Shown: positions 36,504 through 47,190, counted from the stretch's first letter. The stretch: 54,008 nt of DNA from Tenebrionibacter intestinalis (GCF_016632365.1 NZ_JAEPBH010000032.1:645-54652), one strand, 5' to 3'. A program made the numbers and translations. Notes: generated by a model not told the origin, from the letters alone.

Positions 36504-37058
36504 ATGCTGACCCTGACTTTTCTGGTCAAAACACTGATCGACCTGTACGTAATGGTGCTATTGCTGCGCATCTGGATGCAGTGGTCGCGCTGTGATTTTT
36601 ATAATCCCTTTTCGCAGTTTATTGTCAAAATCACTCAGCCGGTTATCGGGCCGCTGCGCCGGGTTATCCCCTCTCTGGGGCCAGTCGACAGCGCATCACT
36701 ACTATTGGCATTTCTGCTAACGACGCTCAAGTACCCGATTCTGCTGCTGATTCAAACCGGCAGCCTCTCCCTTGACCCGATGAACCTGCTGGTTGGTCTG
36801 CTATCGCTGCTAAAGGCCGCCGGTACGCTGGTGTTCTGGATGGTTATTATTCGCGCCATCATGAGCTGGGTTAGCCAGGGCCGCAGCCCGTTTGATTATG
36901 TGCTGATGCAGCTAACCGAACCGCTGATGGCGCCGATTCGCCGCATCCTGCCTGCGATGGGCGGCATCGACTTTTCCGGTATGGGCGTGATTCTGGTGCT
37001 GTATTTACTCAATTACCTCGGCATGGATCTGTTTCCAGGGCTGTGGTATCTGCTGTGA
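36504..37058 (+). CDS. yggT: YggT family membrane protein
   Basis: A 184-residue inner-membrane protein made of two YGGT repeats, each with two hydrophobic helices and the motif [26 protein letters not shown], echoed by [22 protein letters not shown]. The family is linked to osmotic stress and membrane organisation. GAGGA precedes the ATG, 15 bases after yggS; its stop overlaps the yggU start. Confidence 0.93.
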   Translation: MLTLTFLVKTLIDLYVMVLLLRIWMQWSRCDFYNPFSQFIVKITQPVIGPLRRVIPSLGPVDSASLLLAFLLTTLKYPILLLIQTGSLSLDPMNLLVGLLSLLKAAGTLVFWMVIIRAIMSWVSQGRSPFDYVLMQLTEPLMAPIRRILPAMGGIDFSGMGVILVLYLLNYLGMDLFPGLWYLL

Positions 37059-37348
37059 GCGCAGTGAGTGAAACGCCAGACGGGCTGGCGTTGCGGCTGT
37101 ATATTCAGCCCAAAGCCAGCCGCGACGCGCTGGTGGGCGTTCACGGCGACGAGCTAAAAGTCGCCATTACCGCGCCGCCGGTAGACGGCCAGGCCAACGC
37201 CCACCTGATAAAGTTCCTGGCGAAGCAATTTCGCGTCGCCAAAAGCCAGGTCGTGATAGAAAAAGGCGAAACGGGCCGTCACAAACAGGTAAAAATTATT
37301 AATCCGCAACAAATCCCGACGCCGGTCTCGGCACTGCTCGCGTCCTGA
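37055..37348 (+). CDS. yggU: YggU/UPF0235 family protein
   Basis: A 97-residue protein of the DUF167 family: [50 protein letters not shown]. The GTG start inside the yggT stop (GTGA) matches the E. coli start MSAV; an earlier GTG in frame would run inside yggT. Function unknown; always coupled to yggT in enterobacteria. Confidence 0.92.
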   Translation: MSAVSETPDGLALRLYIQPKASRDALVGVHGDELKVAITAPPVDGQANAHLIKFLAKQFRVAKSQVVIEKGETGRHKQVKIINPQQIPTPVSALLAS

Positions 37349-37399
37349 CATTAAGCGCCGGGCCGCGCGGAGCCGGAGATAACCCAACAGGAATAAGCT

Positions 37400-37993
37400 A
37401 TGCAAAAAGTGGTGCTTGCTACCGGCAATGCCGGAAAGGTGCGTGAACTGGCCGATCTGCTTGAGCGTTTCGGACTTGACGTCATCGCACAAACTGAATT
37501 TGGCATCGACTCTGCCGAAGAAACCGGCATGACATTCATTGAAAACGCTATCCTTAAAGCCCGCCACGCCGCGCAGGCAACCGGCCTGCCCGCTATCGCT
37601 GACGATTCCGGGCTGGCCGTACAGGCGCTTGGCGGCGCGCCGGGAATTTACTCCGCCCGCTACGCAGGCGTTGACGCCAGCGACAGACAAAACCTCGAAA
37701 AGCTGCTTCACGCGCTGGAAAATGTGCCGGACGGGCAGCGCCAGGCGCATTTCCACTGCGTGCTGGTCTATCTGCGCCACGCCGACGACCCCACGCCCCT
37801 GGTTTGCCACGGCAGTTGGGCCGGCGAAATTACCCGGGTGCCCGCAGGCGAAGGCGGTTTTGGTTACGATCCTGTTTTCTTTGTACCGGCTGTGGGTAAA
37901 ACGGCGGCCGAAATGGGACGGGATGAAAAACGCGGCCTGTCGCACCGCGGGCAGGCGCTTAAACTGCTGATGGAAGCGATGCGCAATGGCTAA
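37400..37993 (+). CDS. rdgB: XTP/dITP pyrophosphatase
   Basis: A 197-residue Ham1-family enzyme that removes non-canonical purine nucleotides (dITP, XTP). Signature: [61 protein letters not shown]. Length and sequence follow E. coli RdgB. Its end overlaps hemW by eight bases. Confidence 0.96.
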   Translation: MQKVVLATGNAGKVRELADLLERFGLDVIAQTEFGIDSAEETGMTFIENAILKARHAAQATGLPAIADDSGLAVQALGGAPGIYSARYAGVDASDRQNLEKLLHALENVPDGQRQAHFHCVLVYLRHADDPTPLVCHGSWAGEITRVPAGEGGFGYDPVFFVPAVGKTAAEMGRDEKRGLSHRGQALKLLMEAMRNG

Positions 37994-39122
37994 ACTGCCG
38001 CCTCTGAGCCTCTACATTCATATTCCGTGGTGCATGCAAAAATGCCCTTACTGCGACTTTAATTCACATGCGCTTAAGGGCGAAGTGCCGCATGATGACT
38101 ACGTTCAGCATCTGTTAAGCGATCTTGAGCGGGATATTGCTTTCGCGCAGGGGCGCGAAGCAGGCACTATTTTTATCGGCGGCGGCACGCCAAGCCTGCT
38201 GTCCGGCGCGGCAATGCAGGCGCTGCTGGACGGCGTTCGCGCACGCTTGCCGCTGGCGCAGGCTGCGGAAATCACGATGGAAGCCAACCCGGGCGCTGTA
38301 GAAGCAGGCCGCTTTAGCGAGTATCAACGCGCTGGCGTAAACCGCATCTCTATCGGCGTGCAGAGCTTTAGCGAGACGAAACTCAAGCGCCTTGGGCGCA
38401 TTCATGGCCCGCAAGAAGCCCGGCGCGCGGCGCGTCTGGCGGCGGGCCTCGGCTTACGCAGCTTCAACCTTGACCTGATGCACGGCCTGCCGGATCAAAC
38501 GCTGGATGAAGCGCTCGACGACCTGCGCCAGGCCATTGATCTCAATGCGCCGCATCTGTCGTGGTATCAATTAACCATTGAACCTAACACACTGTTTGGC
38601 TCACGCCCGCCGGCGCTGCCAGACGATGACGCACTGTGGGACATTTACGAACGCGGCCATCGTCTTCTCACCGATGCTGGCTACCAGCAGTATGAAACCT
38701 CGGCTTATGCAAAGCCCGGCTATTTATGCCAGCACAACCTGAATTACTGGCGCTTTGGCGACTATCTCGGCATTGGCTGCGGCGCGCACGGCAAGTTAAC
38801 ATTCCCCGACGGGCGCATTCTGCGCACCGCCAAAACGCGCCACCCGCGCGGCTATATGCAGGGCAACTATCTTGACCGCCAGCATGAAGTCGAGGCGGAT
38901 GATAAGCCGTTTGAATTTTTCATGAATCGCCTGCGCCTGCTGGAGGCCGCGCCGCGTGAAGAGTTTACGCGCTATACCGGGCTGGACGAAGCGCAGGTTC
39001 GCCCGCAGCTCGACGAAGCCATTGCACAGGGCTATCTGACAGAAACGCCCAGCCACTGGCAAATAACCGGGCACGGCAAGCTGTTTCTTAACTCGCTGCT
39101 GGAGCTATTCCTGGCGCAGTAG
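37986..39122 (+). CDS. hemW: radical SAM heme chaperone HemW
   Basis: A 378-residue radical SAM protein related to HemN. The cluster-binding motif is [10 protein letters not shown] (CxxxCxxC), followed by [28 protein letters not shown] and LMHGLPDQT. Unlike HemN it lacks the CxxxCxxCxC extra Cys, the mark of HemW, which delivers heme rather than decarboxylating coproporphyrinogen. Start matches E. coli YggW and overlaps rdgB, so translation is coupled. Confidence 0.95.
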   Translation: MAKLPPLSLYIHIPWCMQKCPYCDFNSHALKGEVPHDDYVQHLLSDLERDIAFAQGREAGTIFIGGGTPSLLSGAAMQALLDGVRARLPLAQAAEITMEANPGAVEAGRFSEYQRAGVNRISIGVQSFSETKLKRLGRIHGPQEARRAARLAAGLGLRSFNLDLMHGLPDQTLDEALDDLRQAIDLNAPHLSWYQLTIEPNTLFGSRPPALPDDDALWDIYERGHRLLTDAGYQQYETSAYAKPGYLCQHNLNYWRFGDYLGIGCGAHGKLTFPDGRILRTAKTRHPRGYMQGNYLDRQHEVEADDKPFEFFMNRLRLLEAAPREEFTRYTGLDEAQVRPQLDEAIAQGYLTETPSHWQITGHGKLFLNSLLELFLAQ

Positions 39123-39378
39123 CGCAAACGCGCTTTTGCGCGCGCCCTGTCAGGCCGCCATCGCGCCCGCATGGGATAAACGTGTGATATTAACTGGCGC
39201 GAGACGGCGAAATCTCACCGAGGCTAACCTGCGCGCCATCAATACCGTTAAGGTTTTTTGAGCAAGCAGAAAACCGCGGCGTTTTCTAACTTCATCGCCC
39301 TCGTTTACCCAGCCTGAGCGCCGACACTTAACTCTTGTCTTCATCTTAATACGCAAATAACCGGCGGTTTACCCGTAA
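39123..39378. other. intergenic region downstream of hemW
   Basis: No supported gene. Leftward frames here have no family likeness. A hairpin with GAGGCC/GGCCTC arms follows at 39379-39403. Confidence 0.35.
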
Positions 39379-39404
39379 CAGAGGCCTGAAATTTCGGGCC
39401 TCTG

Positions 39405-39541
39405 AGGCTGCTGGCAACCCCCATCCTGTCGCAGGCAGGATGGATGAAACACAATAATAAATATGAAAAATCAAGACATTGATTTTCGCCTGCTTACTAC
39501 AAAGAAGGAAAAACCCCATTTTTTTCATCTTTGTCAACAAT
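39405..39541 (-). repeat. interspersed three-hairpin repeat, copy C
   Basis: Inverted relative to copies A and B. Read leftward it begins TTGTTGACAAAGATG, then the A/T hairpin with TTTTTCCTTCTTTGTAGTAAGCAGGCG, GAAAATCAATGTCTTGATTTTC, an AT spacer and CATCCTGCCTGCGACAGGATG followed by GGGGTTGCCAGC. It is bounded on both sides by similar hairpins with AGAGGCC...GGCCTCT arms. Confidence 0.8.
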
Positions 39542-39544
39542 TTG

Positions 39545-39568
39545 AGAGGCCCGAAAATTCGGGCCTCT
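39545..39568. terminator. hairpin downstream of the TolB-like gene
   Basis: Perfect stem AGAGGCCCGAA/TTCGGGCCTCT lies about 65 bases after the TolB-like gene stop. A near copy of the same hairpin occurs at 39379-39403 on the far side of repeat C. Confidence 0.5.
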
Positions 39569-39634
39569 GTTCCTTAAGTGAAAGGATAAACTTAACCACC
39601 CGGCGTTATGCCTGCGCCGGGCGGCAATCTGACT

Positions 39635-41527
39635 TTATTTAATAGTAATGGCCTGGAATGTGTCACCGGCGCTAATGGAAATTTCTGCCGGGGAACCATT
39701 CACCCACGCCCGGCCATACGCATCCGTTTTAACCGTAAGCCCATTCGCCCGTACGCTGGCATTCTTCACCGGACGCTCGTCACCGTGTATATCGGCGCTG
39801 ACGAGCACCTGCGTTTTTTTCCCTACCGACGTGCGTATTGCCTTAAGCGGCGTTTTCTGCGGCAGTTTGTCATAACACGGCCCCAGCGTCGGCAGTCCGG
39901 CGCGGCTGACGCCATTATAGATACTGCGCCAGTGCCCGCTTAACGATCCATCAAGCTGGCGAACGATATCCGCCTTCATGCTGCCCTGATTTTCCCCGCT
40001 TACCTGCACGTCAATATGGATTTGCGGCAGGTTATCCACCACGGGCCGTAGCGACATCACCGATGTCACGGTGCCATCGAGGAAGGTTTTACCGTCATCG
40101 CTGTACCGGGTAAACGTTGCATCAAGGCCGCCGTTAAACAAATCTCCCCGATACGTTACCGTTACGCTGCCGGAGGCCTTACCCGGAAATGTCTCGCTCC
40201 GGTTGCCTGACATCGGACCACGCCATACGCTAACCGCAGGCGCCCAATCCCCGATTACCGTGCGAACGGCGCTCTTCGGCAGCGTAGGAGCTTTGTCAAG
40301 GCGCGCCATCAGCACGCGCGGCGGCACCAGGCCTTTCGTTTTCACCGCGTCGGAATAATTATCCGGCACGGGTTCACGCAGCCTGCCTTGCAGCAAAATT
40401 CGCGTGGAGTTCGGGTTCCAGAACGGCTGTGCGGCCAGATTCTTACCCGCCGTCTCGGTATTTTCATAGATTCTCAACGGCTGCCCCGTAAGTTTCCCCT
40501 GGCCATCGCCCGTACCGGGCAGCAGCCACGAAGAAAGATCGCACTGAAAGCCGGGCCAGGAAGAAATATAGGTAACAAGAATATTCGTCATCAGGGGCAG
40601 CGCGATAAAGTTGCGCAACTGAGGAATGGCCGAAGTCACTTCCAGCCGATCGCGCGTGCGCCAGGAATAAACGACCTCCATGCTGCCGTCCGGCGAGGTG
40701 GCGCCATCCTCGTCCCAGTCACCGTTTGCGGTCATCCGCTGCGTTTTACCCGTATCGAGATCCACTTTGACAGGATCGATATTGCCGTTGAGTTCCGCCA
40801 CGGCAAGTATCGCTTTACCACCGTCAACAAACGATTTCAGTTCCCAGAGCTGGGCTGCGTATTCAGCTTTATCCACCGCAGCGCTCTGCGCGCCATCCGG
40901 GCCCAGTGGATTCACTACTCTGATATTCTCCACCCTGTAGCGATCGTCCTGGCGCGTCAGTTCGCCAACCAGCATCGCCGTGCCGTCAGAACGCACATCG
41001 GTCCAGGCCAGATGCACGCCATCCGGCGCAAGGTGCCACGTACGGCGCTGCAACAGCCTGACATTTTGCGCCAGCCCCTGACGGTCTGCGGCCATATCTA
41101 CCGGAATAAACTGGTGTGACTGACAGTTATCCAGAGAAGGCATGCACTCCATCATCCAGCCGTCAAAGGCCGTCTGGTCATCGCTTCCGCCAATAGGGCT
41201 AAGCTCCCGGGTGGCGATAAACATGCGGCGGTTGTCCGCCAGCGCATAGCTAAAGCCTGATTCCAGCGCCTGTGGCCTGTCGTCAAAATCACAGGTAACA
41301 CAGCGTGGCGTTCTGTCGCGTAGCGCCACGCGCCAGATGTTGCCGTCATACTGATTCTGAAACCATATCGTTCTGCCATCGCCGGAAAATGTCGGCAGCC
41401 AGGGCGCGACGCCTTCAGGAACGGCAATATCGTCATTGTATACAGGTAGCCAGGGCGGTGGCGCGGATGATGCCTGCGCAGCTCCCGAGCAGAGTATAAG
41501 TAGTGCCAGGGCGAGAGATGTTTTCAT
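39635..41527 (-). CDS. exported TolB-like beta-propeller protein
   Basis: A 630-residue secreted protein with a clear signal peptide (MKTSLALALLILCSGAAQA, cleaved near 19). Several PD40/WD40-type blades are visible, such as LPTFSGDGRTIWFQNQYDGNIWRV, LAPDGVHLAWTDVRSDG, ATSPDGSMEVVYSWRTRDRLEV and QPFWNPNSTRILLQGRL, so it should form a periplasmic beta-propeller like TolB; the last ~200 residues are a separate beta-rich part ending with a transthyretin-like NASVRANGLTVKTDAYGRAWVNG segment. AGGA precedes the chosen ATG; the frame is open 50 codons further up without merit. It sits where E. coli has yggM and ansB. Substrate or partner unknown. Confidence 0.75.
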   Translation of the reverse strand: MKTSLALALLILCSGAAQASSAPPPWLPVYNDDIAVPEGVAPWLPTFSGDGRTIWFQNQYDGNIWRVALRDRTPRCVTCDFDDRPQALESGFSYALADNRRMFIATRELSPIGGSDDQTAFDGWMMECMPSLDNCQSHQFIPVDMAADRQGLAQNVRLLQRRTWHLAPDGVHLAWTDVRSDGTAMLVGELTRQDDRYRVENIRVVNPLGPDGAQSAAVDKAEYAAQLWELKSFVDGGKAILAVAELNGNIDPVKVDLDTGKTQRMTANGDWDEDGATSPDGSMEVVYSWRTRDRLEVTSAIPQLRNFIALPLMTNILVTYISSWPGFQCDLSSWLLPGTGDGQGKLTGQPLRIYENTETAGKNLAAQPFWNPNSTRILLQGRLREPVPDNYSDAVKTKGLVPPRVLMARLDKAPTLPKSAVRTVIGDWAPAVSVWRGPMSGNRSETFPGKASGSVTVTYRGDLFNGGLDATFTRYSDDGKTFLDGTVTSVMSLRPVVDNLPQIHIDVQVSGENQGSMKADIVRQLDGSLSGHWRSIYNGVSRAGLPTLGPCYDKLPQKTPLKAIRTSVGKKTQVLVSADIHGDERPVKNASVRANGLTVKTDAYGRAWVNGSPAEISISAGDTFQAITIK

Positions 41528-42184
41528 GTTATCTGTCCTTAAATAAACCATACCATGAGGGATTAACCGAAACCGGGGGTTAACAAGGCCGCTGCCGTAC
41601 TGAAAAGCAAAGCCGGCTAACGCAGGCCGATCCCGCATTTTTTGCGATACACGCGATGACGCGTAATACATCGCCACCGCTTTCCGCCGCCCCGTCGATA
41701 ATTACCGTAAGAAATAATCAACAATAAAAAGCCAAATAATCGCCAGGCGCTTTTCGTTGTTTTGATAATCCATAAAATATATATACAGCAAGAGCAACAG
41801 GGGTTATTTCATTAATAGCAGGCAACCTTTACGTGTCAATTCATCGGGGCGGGAAGATTTTATTAAAGTAAAGAAACAACCCTTTTTTTAGCGATAAAAA
41901 TGAGGACCATCACCGGTTATCCCCAGTAAAAACAGAGGTTACCCCCCTGAGCAAAACAATTAAATTCAAAGAGTTATATAAAATACACCCAAAAAACTGG
42001 CTATGGCATACCGTTTCTCTTCCACACCAGCGTTAATGAAAAAATAAATTTAATTATTTTTTTCGATATCACTTAATGCAGAAAAATTAATATGCGGACC
42101 GAATATATATCACGTATTTATTTTAGCGCCCCGCATTTAACTACAGCGTAATAATTAGGTTAGCAGGGGGGGGTTAAGAAAAAG
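41528..42184. other. long AT-rich intergenic region
   Basis: About 650 bases between the TolB-like gene and the yggN terminator, notably AT-rich from 41690 on. No gene is supported on either strand and no family repeat is seen; it should hold the promoter of the TolB-like gene. Confidence 0.4.
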
Positions 42185-42207
42185 AAAAAACCGCTCACAG
42201 TGAGCGG
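42185..42207 (-). terminator. terminator of yggN
   Basis: Minus-strand stem CCGCTCAC/GTGAGCGG with a one-base loop is followed by six T residues, just beyond the yggN stop. Confidence 0.9.
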
Positions 42208-42220
42208 CACAGTTACACCA

Positions 42221-42937
42221 TTATTTCAATCCAGCGACCAGCGCTTTACGCTGCTCTTCAAGCGAGACTACACGGCTACAAACGTCTTTACCAAACTGTT
42301 GGAAATCTTTTTCCTGCTTTTTCCATTCGTTTTGAATAGCCTTTTGCAGCCCCCCCAGATTGCCAAGCACGCTCTGAAGCGGATTGCCGCCGCCTGAGGT
42401 CATGGCCTTCGCGCCCATTTCATTGATGCTATCCTGCAAAATACCGCCCATCGCCTGATTAACCAGCTTCTGGCCGTCGGCACGCACTGTGTCGATAGCC
42501 TTATAGTGGAACGTCAGACCATCCTGACGGCGCTCAATAATACGGTTCATCTGCGTTTTAAGCTGCGTATCCAACCGGGTTAAACGCTTGCGCATGCTGC
42601 TGCTCTCGCCCACCTGTTCGGTGATAATTTTATCTACCGCAATACGCCCCTTCTCAACGCGGCTGCGCGCGCCGTTGTCAATCCAGGGCAGCGCATCGCG
42701 CAGCGCCTGCTGATAGTCCTGCGCCTTTGCGCGCTGCGCCGCGCTCAGACTTTTCGGCTGGCCGTTAAACTGCACGCTGCCGTCCAGCGACATCACCAGG
42801 TTGCCATTCTCACCCACCACCTGCACCGTCTGCGGATTAATAACCACATCATCCCGCGGCGTCACGCTGCATTTATAATCCGCCTGAGCCTGCGCCGCCG
42901 TTATCAGCAGCACGCCCAGCAGCAATTTACGCGTCAT
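42221..42937 (-). CDS. yggN: DUF2884 family exported protein YggN
   Basis: A 238-residue periplasmic protein with a signal peptide (MTRKLLLGVLLITAAQAQA, cleaved before DYKC). It follows E. coli YggN throughout, e.g. CSVTPRDDVVINPQTVQVVGENG, LPWIDNGARSRVEKGRIAVDKII, and GGILQDSINEMGAKAM. Function unknown. AGGAG stands before the chosen ATG; the frame is open 17 codons further upstream. It lies just after yggL in the same direction. Confidence 0.93.
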   Translation of the reverse strand: MTRKLLLGVLLITAAQAQADYKCSVTPRDDVVINPQTVQVVGENGNLVMSLDGSVQFNGQPKSLSAAQRAKAQDYQQALRDALPWIDNGARSRVEKGRIAVDKIITEQVGESSSMRKRLTRLDTQLKTQMNRIIERRQDGLTFHYKAIDTVRADGQKLVNQAMGGILQDSINEMGAKAMTSGGGNPLQSVLGNLGGLQKAIQNEWKKQEKDFQQFGKDVCSRVVSLEEQRKALVAGLK

Positions 42938-42975
42938 AACCACTCCTGTTCGTCCATTAACCTGTGCTATTAAAA

Positions 42976-43301
42976 TCAGTCCCACCACACATCGAAAAGC
43001 TCGCTTAAGCGCACATCCTCGATTTTATGGTCTTCGAGCCATTTGCGTACCCGCGCCTGATGCGCTTCGGTGCATTTTCCCGCTTGCCGGGCGCATACCA
43101 GCCCTTCCCATTCCAGATAACCGCCGCCGCCAAAAGCCAGGCCGTTTGGCTCAATAACGTCGTTTAACAACTCGTCAACGGTTTTATCGATTTGCTCCTG
43201 GAAGCACCCTGCGGGAAACGCCATGCCACGCAGAAGCCTGTCTCCTGGAAATCATCAACATGCAATTTCTTACGCAGACGACGGCTACGGTTTTTCGCCA
43301 T
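42976..43301 (-). pseudogene. yggL: yggL (DUF469), one-base frameshift
   Basis: The reading frame from ATG at 43301 gives [17 protein letters not shown]...GFCVAWRFPQGAS, the N terminus of YggL, while the remainder EQIDKTVDELLNDVIEPNGLAFGGGGYLEWEGL...SELFDVWWD is in the next frame. Total length is 326 bases, exactly one short of the 327 needed for the 108-residue E. coli protein. The missing base is near 43196-43203, where a Glu codon is expected. It overlaps trmB (TAATG). YggL associates with ribosomes in E. coli studies as far as I recall. Either a true mutation or a sequence error. Confidence 0.8.
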
Positions 43302-44020
43302 TATTTCACCTTCTCAAACATTAAATCCCATACGCCGTGCCCCAGACGATGTCCACGCTGCTCAAACTTGGTTACCGGGCGCGATTCTGGCCGCGGCACA
43401 TAATCGCCGGTGGGCGACAGATTGCTGTAACCCTCAACAGAACGCATCACCTCAAGCATATGTTCAGCATACGGCTCCCAGTCGGTCGCCATATGGAACA
43501 CGCCGCCCGGCTTAAGCTTGCGCTTCACTCGCTCGGCAAACGGCGCCTGAACAATGCGACGCTTATTATGGCGTGCCTTATGCCACGGATCAGGGAAAAA
43601 CAACTGCACCATGTTAAGTGAGTTGTCCGCAATCATGGTTTCGAGCACCTCTACCGCGTCGTGGCACATTACGCGTAAATTATCCAGCCCGGCTTCATGC
43701 GCCGCCATCAGGCAGGCCCCCACGCCCGGCGAGTGCACTTCTATCCCAAGAAAGTTCTGGCGTGGGCGCGCCTGCGCCATCGCCACCAGCGAAGCCCCCA
43801 TGCCAAAGCCGATTTCCAGCGTGACCGGCGCTTCACGACCAAACAGCGCCGCCAGGTCCACGGGCTCGGACGTAAACTCAACGCCCATCACCGGCCAGAA
43901 ATGTTCCAGCGCATGCTGCTGGCCTTTCGTCAAACGGCCCTGGCGACGAACGAAACTGCGAATACGGCGCAGCGCCCGGCCATTTTCGTCAAATCCCGGT
44001 GAGATGACGTCATTATTCAT
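43301..44020 (-). CDS. trmB: tRNA (guanine-N7)-methyltransferase
   Basis: A 239-residue enzyme that methylates G46 of tRNA using SAM. Motifs: [15 protein letters not shown] (SAM binding), [35 protein letters not shown], and [19 protein letters not shown]. The chosen ATG ([15 protein letters not shown]) gives the same length as E. coli TrmB; the open frame goes 16 codons further up. It is followed by yggL with a one-base overlap, and is divergent from mutY. Confidence 0.96.
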   Translation of the reverse strand: MNNDVISPGFDENGRALRRIRSFVRRQGRLTKGQQHALEHFWPVMGVEFTSEPVDLAALFGREAPVTLEIGFGMGASLVAMAQARPRQNFLGIEVHSPGVGACLMAAHEAGLDNLRVMCHDAVEVLETMIADNSLNMVQLFFPDPWHKARHNKRRIVQAPFAERVKRKLKPGGVFHMATDWEPYAEHMLEVMRSVEGYSNLSPTGDYVPRPESRPVTKFEQRGHRLGHGVWDLMFEKVK

Positions 44021-44169
44021 GTCGATTTCTGCCTGAAACAATAGATGAGGGAAACGGGCATTATCCAAAGTTAGTCCCCGGATGCAAGCAAGGAAAGTTC
44101 CGGTTTACAGCCCATAGCGTCTGTGCTGGAATCTCGCCCCTGATAAACTTATGTGGGTAGCGCGCGTTA

Positions 44170-45249
44170 ATGATGCAAACGCTTCAGTTTTCACGCCTGG
44201 TGCTGGACTGGTACGATAAATTCGGCCGCAAGTCACTGCCCTGGCAGCAGGAAAAATCTCTTTATAAGGTATGGCTGTCTGAAGTGATGCTGCAACAAAC
44301 GCAGGTCGCTACCGTCATTCCCTACTTTGTGCGCTTTATGGCGCGCTTCCCCACGGTGACCAGCCTGGCTAATGCGCCGCTTGATGAAGTGCTGCACCTG
44401 TGGACGGGTCTGGGTTATTACGCGCGCGCGCGAAATCTGCACAAAGCCGCGCAACAGGTGGCGCAACGACACGGCGGCGTATTCCCACAAAACTTTGATG
44501 ACGTAGCCGCCCTGCCGGGCGTGGGGCGCTCCACGGCGGGCGCGATACTCTCACTGGCGCTCGGCCAACATTATCCTATTCTTGATGGCAACGTGAAGCG
44601 AGTGCTGGCACGCTGCTATGCAGTATCCGGCTGGCCGGGGAAAAAAGAGGTGGAAAAACGTCTGTGGCAAATTAGCGCTGATGTCACGCCTGCGGCAGGC
44701 GTGGCGCAGTTTAACCAGGCGATGATGGATCTTGGCGCGATGGTATGCACCCGCACGCGCCCAAAATGCGAGCTATGTCCGTTAAAAAGCGGCTGTGAGG
44801 CCTGCGCCAGCGCAAGCTGGGCCAGCTATCCCGGGAAAAAGCCAAAGCAAACGCTGCCGGAACGTACCGGCTACTTTTTACTGATGCAGCACGATGGCGA
44901 AGTGTTTCTGGCGCAGCGCCCGCCAAGCGGGCTGTGGGGCGGCCTGTTTTGCTTTCCGCAATTTGAAAGCGAAGAAGCGCTGCGCGCCTGGGTCGCCTCA
45001 CGCAGCATTGCCGGCAGGCTGACGCAACTTACCGCGTTTCGCCATACTTTTAGCCACTTCCATCTGGATATCGTCCCCATGTGGCTTTCTGTGTCCAGCG
45101 CGGGCGCCTGCATGGATGAAGGCGCGGGTCTCTGGTATAACTTAGCGTCGCCGCCATCTGTCGGCCTGGCGGCACCTGTAGAGCGCCTGTTGCAACAGTT
45201 ACGCAGCGAGCCGGTTCCGTGCTGCGCTGCGCAGTCTAATGAGGATTAA
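44170..45249 (+). CDS. mutY: adenine DNA glycosylase
   Basis: A 359-residue enzyme that removes adenine mispaired with 8-oxoguanine. It has the helix-hairpin-helix [13 protein letters not shown] followed by the catalytic aspartate in [22 protein letters not shown] with the catalytic glutamate, the iron-sulfur Cys set in [17 protein letters not shown], and a C-terminal Nudix-like domain ([19 protein letters not shown] ... TFSHFHLDI). Two adjacent ATG codons open the gene. yggX follows two bases after its stop. Confidence 0.96.
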   Translation: MMQTLQFSRLVLDWYDKFGRKSLPWQQEKSLYKVWLSEVMLQQTQVATVIPYFVRFMARFPTVTSLANAPLDEVLHLWTGLGYYARARNLHKAAQQVAQRHGGVFPQNFDDVAALPGVGRSTAGAILSLALGQHYPILDGNVKRVLARCYAVSGWPGKKEVEKRLWQISADVTPAAGVAQFNQAMMDLGAMVCTRTRPKCELCPLKSGCEACASASWASYPGKKPKQTLPERTGYFLLMQHDGEVFLAQRPPSGLWGGLFCFPQFESEEALRAWVASRSIAGRLTQLTAFRHTFSHFHLDIVPMWLSVSSAGACMDEGAGLWYNLASPPSVGLAAPVERLLQQLRSEPVPCCAAQSNED

Positions 45250-45251
45250 CG

Positions 45252-45524
45252 ATGAGTCGAACCATTTTTTGCACTTACCTGCAGCGCGACGCTGAAGGCC
45301 AGGATTTTCAGCTATACCCCGGCGAACTTGGCAAGCGCATCTATAACGAAATATCTAAAGAAGCGTGGGCGCTGTGGCAAAGCCGCCAGACTATGCTTAT
45401 CAATGAAAAAAAACTCAACATGATGAACCCGGAGCACCGTAAACTGCTGGAGCAGGCAATGGTCGATTTCCTGTTTGAGAAGAAGGATATTCATATTGAG
45501 GGGTATACGCCGCCAGAAGAGTAA
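45252..45524 (+). CDS. yggX: Fe(II)-trafficking protein YggX
   Basis: A 90-residue protein: [38 protein letters not shown] is the family N terminus with the single conserved Cys. It protects iron-sulfur clusters from oxidants and accompanies MutY, itself an iron-sulfur enzyme. Starts directly after mutY with GAGGA upstream, thus one operon. Confidence 0.96.
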   Translation: MSRTIFCTYLQRDAEGQDFQLYPGELGKRIYNEISKEAWALWQSRQTMLINEKKLNMMNPEHRKLLEQAMVDFLFEKKDIHIEGYTPPEE

Positions 45525-45655
45525 AATATATCCCATTGCTGTTATCGCCGTCCGCAACCGGAAATCGTAAACGCGTCCTGCTTACCCGCTCGCGCGTGAA
45601 GCGCCCCGCGGGCGGATAAAGCCTGAACACTAATCTGACTCACACGCCCTACATC

Positions 45656-46735
45656 ATGAAAAAACTTTTAGCGCTGGCGCTGGCGGCACCCTTGCTTATC
45701 TCCTGCTCAGGTAAAAAAACCGTCACTTACCATGAGGAATGGGTTAAGGATACCAACGGCTTTGATATTCTTATGGGCCAGTTTGCTCATAACATTGAGA
45801 ATATCTGGGGCTTTAATGAAGTACTCATCGCAGGCCCGAAGGACTATGTAAAATATACCGATGGCTATCAGACCCGCAGCCATATCAACTTTGAAGCGGG
45901 TACGATTACCATTGAAACGATCGCCGGTACCGATCCGCAGGCGCACCTGCGCCAGGCCATTATTCTTACGCTACTGATGGGCGACGATCCGGGGAATATC
46001 AATCTCTATTCCGACGCTAACGATATTCACATTTCAAAAGAGCCTTTCCTGTATGGGCAGGTGCTGGATAACACCGGCGAACCCATTCGCTGGGAGTGGC
46101 GCGCCGGGCATTTTGCCGACTGGCTGCTGCAAAACCGGCTACAAAGGCGCACCAGCGGGCTGCATGTGATCTACAGCATTACGCTAAATCTGGTGCCAAA
46201 CCACCTCGACAAGCGCGCGCACAAATTCCTGCCTATGGTGCGGGATGCATCGCGTAAATATGGTGTGGAGGAGTCGTTGATTCTGGCAATTATGGAAACA
46301 GAATCAAGCTTTAACCCTTATGCGGTCAGTAGTTCTGACGCGCTTGGCCTGATGCAGATTGTGCAGCGTACCGCCGGTTTAGACGTATTCCGCGCTCAGG
46401 GCAAAAGCGGCAAACCAGGCCGCAGCTATCTGTTCGACCCGGCAAACAATATTGACACAGGAACCGCCTATCTGGCGATGTTGGGCAATGTTTATCTGTC
46501 TGGCATCAACGACCCCACCTCGCGCCGCTACGCGGTCATTACAGCCTATAACGGCGGTGCGGGCAGTGTGCTGCGCGTATTTAACAACGACAAGACGCGC
46601 GCTTTCTCCATTATTAACAGCATGGCGCCGGGCGATCTGTATCAGATGCTGATTACCCGCCACCCTTCCGCCGAGTCGCGCCGCTATCTGCAAAAAGTGG
46701 ATACGGCCCAGCGCCACTACCGCCGGATAAACTAA
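45656..46735 (+). CDS. mltC: membrane-bound lytic murein transglycosylase C
   Basis: A 359-residue outer-membrane lipoprotein that cleaves peptidoglycan. Lipobox LISC at residues 14-17; the transglycosylase domain shows [30 protein letters not shown] with the catalytic glutamate, and [17 protein letters not shown]. Length equals E. coli MltC. Follows yggX by 130 bases. Confidence 0.96.
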   Translation: MKKLLALALAAPLLISCSGKKTVTYHEEWVKDTNGFDILMGQFAHNIENIWGFNEVLIAGPKDYVKYTDGYQTRSHINFEAGTITIETIAGTDPQAHLRQAIILTLLMGDDPGNINLYSDANDIHISKEPFLYGQVLDNTGEPIRWEWRAGHFADWLLQNRLQRRTSGLHVIYSITLNLVPNHLDKRAHKFLPMVRDASRKYGVEESLILAIMETESSFNPYAVSSSDALGLMQIVQRTAGLDVFRAQGKSGKPGRSYLFDPANNIDTGTAYLAMLGNVYLSGINDPTSRRYAVITAYNGGAGSVLRVFNNDKTRAFSIINSMAPGDLYQMLITRHPSAESRRYLQKVDTAQRHYRRIN

Positions 46736-46740
46736 CCCTT

Positions 46741-46767
46741 CTCAGCACCATAACGTTGGTGCTGAGT
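46741..46767 (+). terminator. terminator-like hairpin after mltC
   Basis: Stem CTCAGCACCA/TGGTGCTGAG six bases after the mltC stop, followed by TCATTT rather than a full T-run. Confidence 0.6.
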
Positions 46768-46972
46768 CATTTCGCCCGCTGTGCGGCAAAACGGGCTTGC
46801 CGCACAGCAACACCACAAGCGCATACAGCAGCGAAATAATGAAAAAGAAAGATTGCGCCACCAGCCTTAAAAGCGCGCAGACGGGACATCGCACAGAATT
46901 GCGGCACTTGCATACGCCGGAGCATAAAAGACATTGACGCCCGGCGAGCTTTACGGTTTAATGCGCCCCGTT

Positions 46973-47048
46973 GCCCGGATAGCTCAGTCGGTAGAGCAGC
47001 GGATTGAAAATCCGCGTGTCCCTGGTTCGATTCCGGGTCCGGGCACCA
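46973..47048 (+). tRNA. pheV: tRNA-Phe (GAA)
   Basis: A 76-base tRNA starting GCCCGGATAGCTCAG and ending TCCGGGCACCA with encoded CCA. Acceptor stem GCCCGGA/TCCGGGC, T-loop GGTTCGATTCC and anticodon GAA at 47006-47008 are all in place. It is the attachment site of the element to its right. tRNA-Phe genes are common targets of SPI-7 type elements. The pheV name is by position near mltC in E. coli. Confidence 0.97.
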
Positions 47049-47190
47049 CGAATTCAGAAGCGCTTGTCAGTTCTTCAGGACGAACAATTGACAGGTTCAA
47101 GTGAGTCCACAAACACGCAATAACCGAAGGCTAAATGGTAGTTTTCTGTAGTGATACCATTACCCGGTTGTTGAGTAAAAGGCTCTTGAA

